NCBI GenBank assembly: GCA_030549495.1
Contig: JAUIRK010000567.1
Span: 962,001-1,026,000, forward strand
Reading direction: 5' to 3'
From: Nectonema munidae
Lineage: Eukaryota; Nematomorpha; Nectonematoida; Nectonematidae
Length of the DNA: 64,000 nucleotides
The position numbers and the translations under genes are program-made. Numbering within the stretch: position 1 is the stretch's first letter; each line of letters opens with the position of its first letter. Positions 45,345 to 57,430 of this stretch are shown one piece after another. Below the pieces are notes generated by a model that worked only from the letters and a program-made list of their open reading frames with translations, was not told the DNA's origin and made no database searches.

Positions 45345-45432
45345 GACAGATGGTGAGGATAGTCACGATCAGGAATCGAAGTCACACCATCTGGATTAAC
45401 ACCCTACGTTCCTACCACCAGGCCATCTGGCG
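45345..45432 (-). repeat. tRNA-like fragment, second SINE family (best copy)
   Basis: On the minus strand TGGCCTGGTGGTAGGAACG fits an A box (TGGCNNAGNGG-like) and GACTTCGATTCCTGATCG a B box, about 45 bp apart, followed by TGACTATCC shared with 19430-19540. It does not fold as an intact tRNA by eye. Confidence 0.5.
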
Positions 45433-46867
45433 AAATGGAAGGTATTTAAAATAGGGGGAAGATTATTATTTATTTGAAAGTGAAAAATTTTTCAATAGAA
45501 AATTCTTTGGAAAAATTAACGAAGAAGAGATAAATAAAGAAACTATTTGTTTTAAACAATAAATAGTAAATGTTTTTATAATTGAAACGATATAATGATA
45601 GTAATGTCGTCTTTCAACAAGGTAACGGACAGCGAAAGAGAGCTGACTATCACAAGTCTGCTTCACATATGAATTCGCCTTTTTATCGCTCATCTCACTC
45701 AAACGTTTTTTGTTCTTTCAAAGTATGTAGCTTTTTATATTTATGGATGTATCGCTTGCAAAAAATGTTTCTTTCATTTCGGTTTGCAAGGCCAATAATT
45801 CCTAATCGAAGGTTACTAATAAAAATTTGTGAAAAAAAGTAAAAATAATCATGCATGCAATTTGAGAGCAAATGATTAAAAGCTTTTAGATGCTTGCAAC
45901 ATCAAATCGGGACAAATGTCATTATTGAAAAAAGTGTAAAAGATAGGATTGTGATTCTTACAAAAATAATGAAAGTAAGAATACTTTTGAAATATAGAAA
46001 AGAAATAAACAATCATATTGCAAAATCCTTTTTTGGACATATAAGATAAGATTAATGAATGAAAAACCGCGGTTCTTCGAATTTCTGGGTTTTCGTTGTT
46101 AAGCAACAACTGGCAACCCAAATTTGGGTGCCTATTTTAGTTATTTCAGTCAACTTGCTTCATACAAAGACTCATGAAGGACAAGTGTTATTCTTTCAAT
46201 GATATTATTGAAATCCTTCACTGTATACCTTATTACAAAGATATAGTCATAAAAATCATTTGCACATAAATTTAACTGTCACCCTCAAAGTGTTGTCTAA
46301 AACAAACTTCACACAGTTTTGGGAATAAAAGACCCGAATACTTTTACGCATTAATCTCAGACATTTAACCAGGAGAACGGCCTAAAATATATTACGGAGG
46401 CTTAAAAATTTCTTAAAACCCGGTCAAAAAGAAGATTTGATGTATAGAGTGGCAATTTCTTCAATGGTAAAACATTTGACTCCATAGACATAAGGCTTAA
46501 TTTGATGCAAAATCAGTTTTGGCAATAGAGATGCGTGATAGCGTTTACTATAGAACATCTACAATCCCAAATTTATATTTGAAACGTCTGTAAAGTGTAG
46601 CAGTCGTTTTCGACAAACTTCCTTACTGTTAATTGCATACTCAATGCTCTAACTCTAACTCTTATTTAATCAGAATCTTACGCAACTTTGGCATCGTTCA
46701 TCACTATAGTTAAAATTAAAGGCCTCTTAATTAAACTTAATTAAAATTCATCTCATTAATTAAAATTAATGAAGTTGATATCTTTTTAAGATTTAAGCAT
46801 TTTTTAAAGAAATTTAAGTATAAATATTATAAAATAAATTGAAAAATAAAGCAAAACGAAAAATAAA
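45433..46867. other. Gene-free stretch
   Basis: Small overlapping frames at 45466-46121 have no domain. Nothing supported. Confidence 0.4.
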
Positions 46868-46967
46868 GCGATGCTTGTATCGTATTAAGAGGAAAGGAGG
46901 TTTGATGCTGAATCGAAGGAGACCTTGAGTTATCGAAACCCAGTATCTAATCCACATTACTCAAGCC
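46868..46967 (-). mobile_element. tRNA-derived SINE, copy 7, 3'-truncated and diverged
   Basis: CTTGTATCG...AGGAAAGGAGGTTTGATGC and GAGTTATCGAAACCCAGTAT identify the family; the B box is degraded and the tail side is missing. Confidence 0.7.
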
Positions 46968-49900
46968 TATAGTACATAATTCCCTCACCGTATTCTTTCA
47001 TGCTAAACCCTTGTGAACAAGTTTTTTCTTGAATAATATCAGAGAAGGTGTGAATTTAATTTCTGCTTTTGACAGCACAAATTATTATTATTATTATAGA
47101 CTTATGATGAACAATATTAACCTAGTTTCAAGTGGACAACCACCATATATCCAAATCTTTATTCATATTTTTTTCAATAAATATTTTACTTTTCTTTATA
47201 TTTTACTCATTATATTGTAAATAAAATCAGAGATTTTGAAAACAAAAAAGAAATAATGTGTAATTAAAATACTCTTTTCATATGATAAAATTGATTTATA
47301 AATTAAAAGTATAGAATATATACAAACTAAAACTCATCATTTCCAAACTGCTTATATGTTTATTAAAGGTAACGTAAAGGTTTGAGATTATTTAATTGCA
47401 CAAACTTAAAGTTAAATAGGACGAACTTAAAATGAAAAAGTACGCATTTTAAGTAAAAATGCTATATATAAATAGATGTATATGAATATTCAAAATGGAG
47501 GATATGTATCTTATATGGTGGCCAGAAAACACGATCTCAGAAAAATGAATCTCCCAAAACTGGGAAAGAAAAATTCGGCCTTAGAAAATTAGCATCAAAA
47601 AAATTTTTAAGAAAAATTTAATAAATGAGTCAGTTGTTTCACATTGTTTTCGCTAGCTATGTAATGAGAACACCTATACTGCATATTTGGGGGTACAGGT
47701 CGACAGATTAATCTAAAAATTGTAGGTAGAGGTAGTTTTATATAAGAGTAATAAAAAACCAATCCTTGTGGCATATAGTTATAGGTAGCCAAGGCTAATC
47801 TTGGGCTGATACCGACGACAGGTTGGTGCAGAAACTACTGATGTAAATACTATGGAGTCCATCCAGTTCCATTTTTTATTCCTCGGGGAACCTGGTCCTC
47901 GCAAAACATCAAAAGTGTTAAATGACAACGAAACCTGAAATCTTTTATTTCTTGCCAAAATAAGTGTAAAATATAAAGTATATATTTACATTCACTAGTT
48001 AAAATTCCACAAACTTGGCACAGTCATCATGTGATGTAAAAAGTTATTGGAACGAATTGTCATTCACACTTTCATCATAAGGATCGCAATCCGCTCCTCG
48101 TGAATCAACTAAATATTAACTAAATTTTAACCTGATATTAACTAAATTTTATATATTGACTTAGATATGAGGGGGGGCGGTTATGACTTATCTGTAGGTC
48201 TAGATATACACCGAAATATAGGGTAATATAAATATAGTAAGTCTCAATTTAATATTGAGTAAGCAATCATATGTTTTATTTGCCTTTCTGAAGCTCTTTT
48301 TAATATAAGACATATACATGATCATTTTTCTATAATTTCAGACTTTTGAATTTAAGAGAGAGAATTCCAAGACTGAGATTTCTGAGTTCGAGTTTTCCTG
48401 GCAGCACTTCATATAACTCTTTTTTTAGAGTGAAAATAATCCAAACATTTATTAACTATATTCATTGAATAACAAGGAAAACATTTGTAAAAAATTTTTT
48501 GAAACTTTTTACTATTTTGTATATTTCGTTTTCAAAGTTTTCTTTAATCTACTTGGTATACTTTGATTTTTACAACTACTGTTTTAAGCAAATTGATGAA
48601 AATGGCAAAAGCGATCAACAAGAAATTATATTATATATATTTTTTAATCAAATATTTCGCAAATTTAAATTCCAAAGTTTCAAGTCTTTTTTTATATGAA
48701 TTTTTATAGAAAAAAATTATTTGCAAAACGAAAGCAAACTTTTGGTACTATTTTTATTTAAAAACAAAAGGAATAAAATAAATCAGATAGCTTCCCAAAA
48801 TTCTATAGAACAATTTTCTTTATTTCGAATAGCATTGCGTATTCATGTGTTTTTCGCATATTTGCATCAAAATACTTTAGTGTTTGGATGTCCAATCAAA
48901 TGCTGTCAATATTCATCTAGCATGAAATGATTTTACAGTGTACATTTTTGTCTAAATACTTGAAAACTTAAAAAATGTATATTCGCCAATTTTTTGCAGC
49001 AAATTCGCGAGATTTTGTTCTAATGAAATTACTCATATAAAATCAGAAATATTATAAAAATCGATGTATTTTCAATACATTCGCACAGTACCTGTTCATA
49101 AATAATAACCAGAATTGTTTACCAAGGTGAAATGTTATTTAGTTGAAAGGTTTTACAAAAGTGTTTTTAAAGTGCACTCTCATGGTCTATTTAATTTTTC
49201 ACATTATGTTATGTTAATTTGGACTAAATGCGCAAATTTAGTGTTGTGTGTGTGTTCGCATGAAGTGGAAGCAATTAGCAGGAGCGCGAGTGAAGAAAAT
49301 GGCGATATGTTTTTTGCTGGAGATGAAGAAGCTGCTAAAACAACTCTACACCTTGCTCAGATTGATATATGCATGCACTTTTGTTTTAAGCGCTGCAATT
49401 AGGAGGAGAGGAGTAATTGTCGTAGTCGTGAAGCAATAAAAATCGATATCACGGCAAAAAGATGAGAACCTGTTCTATCGATTTCAAGAATACTCTTCCT
49501 CAATTTGCTCTTTGACTCGAGCAAGACTTCACAATAAACATTTCAGTCTGAATTTGTCATCCCCAACTCATAAACATTTCTTGGTAAGAAGCTTTTATGC
49601 TCTTCTTTACTCACAAATTCCTTAGCCGCATTCGTGACGCGCTATTTTTGTTTCCTCAGTGACACGAGCGTGACTTTTCGCCCCCTAGTTTTTTTCCATG
49701 GTAAATATTTTTACAAAATTCTGACGCTCTCTGATGGTGTCATTTATTTTATTTTTTTATGAAAATCAATAAACCCGTCAAAAATCAGTCAAACCTATCA
49801 ATCAATGTCAAATATAAAAACAAAAAATTTCAAAATGCCTTCTACTTGCTCGAGTTTTTGGTCAAACATCGTCTTAATTTATTTAATAAACCAGTTTTTG

Positions 49901-50555
49901 GTGATTGATTAACTCAAAATATTTCACCTTTCAGTAAATTATCTTTCACAGGCAAAACATTCTTTCTCAATATTTTAAAATAAGCCATTTGCGAAAGAGG
50001 AGGAGCTGACTGAAATTAGAAAAGAAAAAATACTCATACTGAAGCATCAATCAATAAATATTACTTCATTCTGGCTGCTCCTCTTGAAGGAACACCTTCT
50101 CATCATTACACACAAAATATTGTTATGGCTTGAGGTGAAAAAGTCTCATACATAGAGTCAAAATATTGGCCCACTATCCTACTTTATTCCTCATTTATAT
50201 TTTGGCATACACAAGAGAGTCCTGTATGAGCAAAATGAAAAAATATTTTACCCGCACATAAATTTGTGGGTAAACTAAACTGACTATATCTCATATGTTA
50301 ATATGCATATATTCTTGCCCCCAATTTCTCCTCAAAATCTCCCACTTCAACTTTCACAAACCTGCTTTTCACAAAGATTGCATGAATTTTAGCGGAAATT
50401 GCTTAATCCTTTTATTTTTGTATATAATATTTTTCAATTCTATCTAAAATTGCTATCCGTTCAAAATGTGCCTCAATTTTGATTTCTAAATAAATAAATC
50501 TTCAAACTTCATATATTGTTTTTAAAATGTAATATAGTTTGCTAAACAATGACCC
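46968..50555. other. Gene-free stretch, slightly GC-elevated at 49240-49700
   Basis: No exon could be named. 49240-49440 has two overlapping frames with better than average composition (MKWKQLAGARVKKM), followed by TTCGTGACGCGC and TGACACGAGCGTGAC; this could be a promoter or untranslated exon but has no support beyond composition. Confidence 0.3.
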
Positions 50556-50559
50556 TTCC

Positions 50560-50935
50560 AAAGTATATCTTTCATCTTTAATTCATTAAATATAGCAGAG
50601 TGAAGACATATAGAGGTAGAACAAGCTCGATAGCTTTGGACAGCAGTTTCTCTAGGAGAAAATAACTCTGATTTCAAATTACCACTGCCTTGTGGGGGTA
50701 GTACTATTAAGTGCAAAGGCTTCCAATCCTGAAAACAAAATGGTTGGCGTCAGGAAGGGCATCCAGCCAGAAAACTCTGCTCTATTTAACAAATGTAATG
50801 ATTCGCACAAACAAAGAGCCGGGTACAGAAGCAGCTTGGACTGACCGAAGAGGATGCGCAGCACATGAAAAAATGGCGAGAGCGGATCTCAGCCACCGAC
50901 CCCCAACTTGAGGACAAGGTGTAGTAGTCAAAGAA
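50560..50935 (+). mobile_element. LINE 3'-end fragment
   Basis: GGTTGGCGTCAGGAAGGGCA and CATCCAGCC (50741-50769) form a phrase widely found in 3' parts of animal LINEs and their SINE partners. In the same region the frame around 50833-50917 reads GLTEEDAQHMKKWRERISA and ends TDPQLEDKV-stop, which resembles the extreme C-terminus of LINE ORF2 proteins (x-KWRRRI-x-x-ADP). Stops upstream show decay. Clade uncertain. Confidence 0.5.
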
Positions 50936-50939
50936 GAAC

Positions 50940-52744
50940 AAGATAGCAGAGTAAATAAAAATTCTTAACTGGGCATAAAAACATTAAACAGTTTATTTTA
51001 CGCTAACAATAAAAGTCTTTGTTGGCCTATTTACTTGGCGACGCTTTTTAACGCGAGATTTCAAATCAAATGGTAAAATTTATGCAGCATTGATGCAAAA
51101 ATTAAAGCTTTTTTTGATGGATAAAACCATCCTACTTAAAATAAAGAAAAATCATTTTAACTAAGGACTATAATCGTAAAAGATGCTTATAAAGTTTGCT
51201 GATTGATCTGTCAATCATTTTAATACTTCAATTTGATTGCTCAAAAATATAAAAGCATTTAAATGTTGTCAAATATTAAGCGCAACTCAACATTCTACCC
51301 ACAACCGCCCGCCTCGCATAATTTCCTTCATGTGGGTACCCAGCACCGTACATTACTCTAATCTATACTATGACAGCCCTTCAACCTCACTCTTCTGATA
51401 TTTTTAAGATATCCAAATTTTTAAATTTTATAATTACTCTTCAAAAAAAATTGAGTTTGATCTCCCGATGCCTGAATTTGGCAACTCATCATTACGCGAA
51501 AGGCGCGATATCGCCGAGGTTGATAAGATATTTTCTGAACCTAATCAATATTGTATGATCAACGTCATCATCATCACAGTTAAATTCTTGACCCCTCAAA
51601 AATCATCATCACAAAGATGAAGTCAGCTCTTCATCAGCACCACCTTCATTTTCGTGACGCACTCTCCCCTCCTTCACAACCTGACCAGAATCTCCTGCCA
51701 CTGTCCTCTTTCTTCTGTGCCTACTTTTACGTCGAACGATGAACGCGTGCTTCTATTGAAAAGCCAAAGACACGAGAATTCAGGCGTGCTTCGATTCATT
51801 ATTGACTTGTCTCTAAAGAAAGATAAAGATAATCAGCACGAAGCTCAGCCTTAAGCTCAAGCTGATTGCTATAATTTGTAATCTTCTCTCCCTCTTACTA
51901 ACGCGCCGTTCACCTTCTTTGAAAAATTTATCTCCATCTTTTCCTCTCAGCATCAAAAGCTTCTACACTTTGATATCATCACCACTGATACGCGTAAAAT
52001 TTTATTATTCTTTGAAAAACGATAACAATACAAAGCTTTTTCCTTGCCACTCATTCCCACGTATTTTCGTTTTGGTCAAGAAAGGAATTGAAGCCATTCT
52101 CGCGTAGACCACCCAAACAACGCACCCGCAAAACAAATAAGTAAGCATAAACTCATTTTCTTCAAAGTCAGAACATATGTTAAACTTGGCTAAGTCCAAA
52201 ATATTGGCACAAAAATTTTGATTTGGACAGCAGAGAAAAAAATTCCTTTAAAATTTTGACGATTTCTTGAATTGTCTTGATTATGAATCAGGTATAATTA
52301 TACTCTTAAATTCAGTGTTTCCCAAATTTCTCCGAGACATTTTCCAAATTTTTGCAGACTTTCAAAATTCAACTAATGAATCTGATCAGTTCCTATAAGG
52401 CATAGTTTTTTGGAAACGAATCATCTCCTTATCTTTTTAATGACGCGCTAGCAGAAGATTTTCAAGGATAATAATAATAACTTTATTGAACAAAAAAAAC
52501 ATTTATTGAACAAAAAAACTTCTAAAAGTTTTTTATTTTTTTTTTAGTTTTAAAAAGCTTATAAAAGTTAGTTTATTCAACGTGGAAATTCTAAATGTGA
52601 TATGGTAATAAGAAATTATAGTTTGTTAGCTAGATTTTTATTTAGTTTGTTGGTAGAAAAACTAACCAATCTTATAAGTTCTTATAATAATGTATACTTC
52701 CTCATTCTTGTCCAAAGACCAATTTTTGTCAAATGATTTTGAGT
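50940..52744. other. Gene-free stretch with a more even-composition core
   Basis: 51290-52130 is richer in G+C and has a 66-codon frame at 51654-51854 (VPTFTSNDERVLLLKS) that I cannot assign. No splice-supported gene model was found. Confidence 0.3.
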
Positions 52745-52756
52745 ACTTTTGTCGAG

Positions 52757-52910
52757 GGGTCGTGAGTAAGGTTGGTTAGGTACTGGTTTCGATAACTCAA
52801 GGTCTTGGGTTCGATCCTCCATCAAGCCTGCTTTCCTCATAGTTCGATACAAGCGGTGCAATTATGCCTTCTCGATGAAAACGCCCCTCGGTACCTTTAC
52901 CTTTATCTTT
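52757..52910 (+). mobile_element. tRNA-derived SINE, copy 8, reference copy with target duplication
   Basis: Body from GGGTCGTGAGTAAGG, B box GGTTCGATCCTCC, to tail GGTACCTTTACCTTTATCTT. ACTTTTGTCGAG flanks it at 52745-52756 and 52911-52922, a perfect 12-bp target duplication. It defines the complete element as about 154 bp. Confidence 0.95.
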
Positions 52911-52924
52911 ACTTTTGTCGAGAC

Positions 52925-53986
52925 ATAATTTTAAAATAATGTTAACAATTAATCAAATTCCTCCATGAATGCCTTTATTTTTAATTAATATAAAACACTC
53001 GAATATTCTGATTGGACGGACTATTAGAGAACAAAGGGTAGTACAACAAAGAACTTTATTCAATAGATAGAATATTTCTGCTCCCTTAAGCCTTTTTCAA
53101 GCATCACAGAAAGCTGACACCGAAAGCAGGTCAATTGTCTTTCTCAAAAATATTTCATTATTAATAAAATGTTATACAATATTCTGGATAATTGTGAACG
53201 AGTATATTATACAATTCATGAAACTAGGGGAAGAAGTGGAACTATTACATATGGTACGAAATTATTTTTGCTTTTGTACAATCTTTCAAAATATAAATGA
53301 AAGCTTAGTCCTATAATTTCGGGTGCTCAATAGGTTACGTGTCATTGCATGCAGCGTATTTCAAGGAAAGCGCGGTATTTCAAGTTGAATTTCGTCCAAT
53401 CAAAGTATGACATTCTTACGAATACGTTGAAATTGCTTCCTTCTCATATCTACATCCGGTTTATGTGAGTGAGTGAGGGGGAATATCGCACTTTGTGCAT
53501 TCATTGCTGTTGACGACGTTGCATCGTGTCTTGATGAAGAAAGGTGGCGCTGAATAATATAGTTTATAGGTAGACGACGCGTGATGTCATTGATGAAGTG
53601 TATTCCATCCTTTAAAGTTAAGAAAAGTTCTTTTAGCATAATTTAACAAAGGAGAAGAGACAACTAGGCACATTTCACAAATCGGCAAAGAAATTTTACG
53701 ACGTCCTCTCACTTTCACTAACAAGTTTCATTTGCATGTTTTGTCTTTCACCGTAAATTTGATGAATGCACGTGAAGTTTCGATTTGTTTATGCGTGTTG
53801 AATTTTCAATTGCTCACTCTCAAAAATCTATAAAAATCTACATTTTTAAAGCATCACCTTGTAATCAATCAGTTTGATAGTAATAACTTTTGTTTTCGTT
53901 GAAGGTATCCAACTTTATAATCATACCTCTGATAAGTAAGTAAAAATTTTAAAAAAGGTTATAGAAATAATTTTGTCTTGTTGTCA
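52925..53986. other. Gene-free stretch
   Basis: A minus-strand 79-codon frame at 53400-53639 (MLKELFLTLKDGIHFINDIT) lies in a less AT-rich patch but shows no known domain. Confidence 0.35.
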
Positions 53987-54039
53987 CCCCCCCCCCCCCC
54001 CTCTACCCACTATATTTTGTATATTAGCCCCCCCCCCCC
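53987..54039 (+). repeat. Paired poly-C tracts
   Basis: Runs of 15 C (53987-54001) and 12 C (54028-54039) separated by 26 bp. Confidence 0.95.
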
Positions 54040-54280
54040 TCTTTCCATAAACAAAATTGGCTGAATTATATACCTTTGAACTTTGTGTCTTTTCCTAAAA
54101 TCACTAGCTATATCTATAGATACTATTTTCACGCTAGGTCAATGACCCTCTCATTTCAAAACTATCAATCAAAATCAAGTGTACATTTTTTTAAAGAAAG
54201 TTTTTATATTATAATGTCCATTACTTAGTGTTAACATTAGATACACTCTTGAAAAATTATAATCATATATATATATATAT

Positions 54281-54604
54281 CTCCAACCTGTATTCTACGA
54301 TGATTCATCTCCAAACTATATACTACAATGATTCATCTCCAACCTGTATACTACGATGATTCATCTCCAACCTGTATACTACGATGATTCATCTTCAACC
54401 TGTATACTACGATGGTTTCTATTCCATGTAGAAATAACTAGGGAGACAATGTTCAACTTTCTGTTCACATTCTGCTAGATGTAAGATTTGATATACCTCA
54501 TTCGGGGAGACGATGCTACATAAGTTATTACCTATATACATTTGTATACTACGTTGGTTCATCTCCAACCTGTATACCGCGATAATTCATCTCCAACCTA
54601 TATA
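54281..54604 (+). repeat. 28-bp tandem repeat, two blocks
   Basis: The unit CTCCAACCTGTATACTACGA plus TGATTCAT is repeated about five times at 54281-54420 and, after 120 bp of unrelated sequence, about twice more at 54544-54604. Units differ at one to four positions. Confidence 0.9.
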
Positions 54605-54611
54605 ATATATT

Positions 54612-54985
54612 TTATCAAATAATCAAAATAAAATTCTGTAATCAAAGAATCGAAAAATATTCTTTAAAAATCAAAAAATATCAAACTTTCTGTTCATATT
54701 TTGCTACCTTATACGATGTTACAAAAGTTATTACCTATACTTTGCAATTTGCACGATTTTAAATATTATATTTGTCAAATAATCAAAATAAAATTCTGTA
54801 ATCAAAGAATCGAAAAATATTCTTTAAAAAATCAAAAAATATCAAACTTTCTGTAAAAATATCAAATTTTCTGTTCATATTTTGCTACCTCATACGATGT
54901 TACAAAAGTTATTACCTATACTTTGCAATTTGCACGATTTTAAATATTATATTTGTCGAATAATCAAAGAATCGAAAAATGTTCA
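54612..54985 (+). repeat. Tandem repeat, 161/181-bp units
   Basis: TCAAATAATCAAAATAAAAT opens units at 54614 and 54775; a partial third starts near 54956. Units 1 and 2 are nearly identical (TACAAAAGTTATTACCTATA and others); unit 2 has an extra 20-bp internal duplication around AAACTTTCTGTAAAAATATC. Confidence 0.9.
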
Positions 54986-55096
54986 AATCAAAAAATATTT
55001 ATTCTTTTTAAATATATCGTTGGCTCCCCTTACTTTTAAAATTGAAAGATAAACCTAGTTTTAATAATTAATTTTTATCAAATTATGCACATACGA

Positions 55097-55600
55097 AACT
55101 AAAAGTAATATATAAACACATCACGTTAATTATTGGTATTTTTTGAAACTAGATAAAAGTTGACTGACCTCACATAAAACGGATTTTGGAAAAATAAAAA
55201 TATATTTATTTGTAAAACCTAGCCTATTTTACCCACAAAGAGTATAGCTTCAAATCTTGTACATTCGATCAACATTTTTCATTTCAAAAATAATTTTAAA
55301 TTTATTAGAAAAACATTAAACTGACCTATACTATTGATCTTTAAAAAGTAAAAAATATATATTAATTTTCGACAGTTTTCTTCAACTATGAAATTTTAAA
55401 ATGTAAAAAACCATATTTTACCTTTGTGAATATAAAATATTGAAAAAATAGTATATAAATTCATGACGTTAATTATTATTGGTATTTTTTGAAACTAGTT
55501 AAAAGTTGACTGACCTCACATAAAAGCAGATTTTGGAAAAATGAAAATATATTTATTTGTATAACCTAGCCTATGTTAACCACAAAGAGTATACCTTTCC
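55097..55600 (+). repeat. Direct repeat, about 155-bp copies 350 bp apart
   Basis: AGTTGACTGACCTCACATAA and AACCTAGCCTAT occur in 55097-55251 and 55446-55600 in the same order and orientation with few changes. Confidence 0.85.
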
Positions 55601-55887
55601 AATGATACCATTTTCATTCAATTTTTTTTTAAAAATCTTCACATTATGCTTCAATAAAAAGGTGGTCCGTAATTTTTTCAAAAATTTAGACTAAATTTTT
55701 CGAAGTAAAGTCCATTTATTAAAATTTGTTAAAACTTTTGCAAAAATAAATTATTCTAGAGTATGTAGCAAACGATAAGCTTTCTAATGATATATATATA
55801 TCATTAAAAAGAAATATTGAAAAACAGTTTAATTCTTTCTGCAAATCAAACAAGTAAAAATTTGCAAAAAGTAGTATTGGTAGTAGT

Positions 55888-55888
<1 letters not shown>

Positions 55889-55943
<55 letters not shown>
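55889..55943. repeat. (ATT)n microsatellite
   Basis: About 18 uninterrupted units preceded by (TAG)3-4. Confidence 0.95.
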
Positions 55944-55947
<4 letters not shown>

Positions 55948-56134
55948 TACATAAACATTTCAACCAATCATATAGTTTTTATGAAATAAAACTGCAATTT
56001 CAAAGTTAAATTTTTGAAATTTTAGGTAGAATTTTTGAAATGTGGCTTTTACTATGTATGTAAAATATTTTTTGAAAATTTTTATTTTAAGTATATTTTT
56101 TAAGCATTTTACGATTTACACATTTAAATATATA

Positions 56135-56296
56135 ATAAGGCTGGCAAGTTTGGCGAGTTGTCTCCCCGGAGGTCTTGCCAGACCTCTGATAAGGCTGGCA
56201 AGTTTGGCGAGTTGTCTCCCCGGAGGTCTTGCCAGACCTCTGATAAGGCTGGCAAGTTTGGCAAGTTGTCTCCCCGGAGGTCTTGCCAGACCTCTG
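56135..56296. repeat. GC-rich 54-bp unit in three tandem copies
   Basis: Three copies (56135-56188, 56189-56242, 56243-56296) differ at only one position by my reading (GCGAG versus GCAAG in copy 3). Each holds CTGGCAAG...CTTGCCAG, an 8-bp inverted pair, and the near-palindrome AGGTCTTGCCAGACCT. Because 54 is divisible by three, all six frames repeat; the plus frame gives IRLASLASCLPGGLARPL three times. The reading frames here are most likely by-products of the repeat. Base composition is far above the flanks. Confidence 0.95.
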
Positions 56297-56379
56297 ATAT
56301 ATTGGAACACATAAGACTTATCTATACATAGTTTTCCAATAAATATGGCAAGTTTGTATCAAATGCCAAACCAAATTTT

Positions 56380-57430
56380 GATTGATTATAAAATTGCTTA
56401 CGAAAACATTCATTCAAATTTTAAATAAAATATATATTTGTGCACTAAATCAATCTTACTGATTTCATTTACGTATTAAATTTTTGAATTGTATCAAAAT
56501 GTCTAAAAATTTCAGTCAATTTTTCTGTTTATATATGAAAATTTTCTCTAAAAATATTTTTCAAATTTTAAATAAAATATATTTTTTATATTAAATCATC
56601 CAAGTTGCCTTCATTTCCGTAGTCAATTTTCGCAATTATAGGATGTAAAAAATTCTAAAAGTGTCAACGAAATATGCTGTTTACGCCTGAAAATGTAGCC
56701 CAAGAATATTAATCCAAAATAGAGTATATTATTTATACCAAATTGATCATGCTAATTTCATTTCTTAGCTCAGTTTTAGCTTTTTTTAAACTATGATGTT
56801 CAAAAGTGGAATTTAGTGTGGGAATTTTAGTCTTTCTAAAAGTATGAACCAAATTTGCCGTTTATATCTAAGTAAGTGCGTCTCCAAACATTTATCTACT
56901 TTTTAAATAAATCGCACGTCGTGATTTTATTTCTACACTCATTTTTTACAGTTAGAGTGTAAAAATGTCAATCAAATTGATGACTAAAAATTATTTCCTA
57001 GAATATTATTTATATTTTCAATAAAATATATTTTTTATACTAGATCTCAATGCTGATTTCATTTTTGCACTCAGTTTTCGTAATTAGGATGTGAAAGTGT
57101 CAATCAAATTTGTTAGTTTCGCCTGAAAATTTCCTCCAAAAACATTTATTCATATTTTAAGTAAAATATTTTTTAAACTAAATTAACGATGATGATGCCT
57201 TATTAAAATAATTGGCTAAATTTTGACGATTACTGTGAAAAATGTGTTAAAGTGTAAATACAATTAATGATGTATGTCTGAAAATTATCTCATAAAGATA
57301 ATTTTCCATATTTTTTATTTTTTCTATTATGATGCTAAGCTAATTTCAGGAATTTTTGCATTAAGGTGCAAGAATGTGTGGAATGTATCAATCAAGTTGG
57401 ATATTTCGGAAAAAAATAAAATTCTGAAAA
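56380..57430 (+). repeat. Degenerate satellite-like tandem array, about 120-180-bp units
   Basis: Six to seven diverged units recur in order: GCCTGAAAATTTCCTCC, CATTTATTCATATTTTAA, AAATAAAATATATTTTTTAT, CTGATTTCATTT, CACTCAGTTTTCG, AGGATGTAAAAATGTCAATC. The AAATAAAATAT phase marks lie near 56423, 56570, 56722, 56902, 57021, 57159 and 57312. Confidence 0.7.

Noticed and set aside
48499-48930. Two consecutive plus-strand frames of 66 and 69 codons
   Set aside because: F/I/K-rich, no domain; an attempted match to transposases failed.
49115-49439. Two overlapping plus-strand frames in the GC-elevated patch
   Set aside because: Two different frames look equally good, so neither is convincing; no family recognised.
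56135-56296. CRISPR-like array
   Set aside because: The copies are directly adjacent without spacers and the context is an animal genome.
56042-56314. 90-codon frame with three 18-residue repeats, and two repetitive minus-strand frames
   Set aside because: All frames are open because the 54-bp unit is a multiple of three; flanks are AT-driven. No evidence of a protein.
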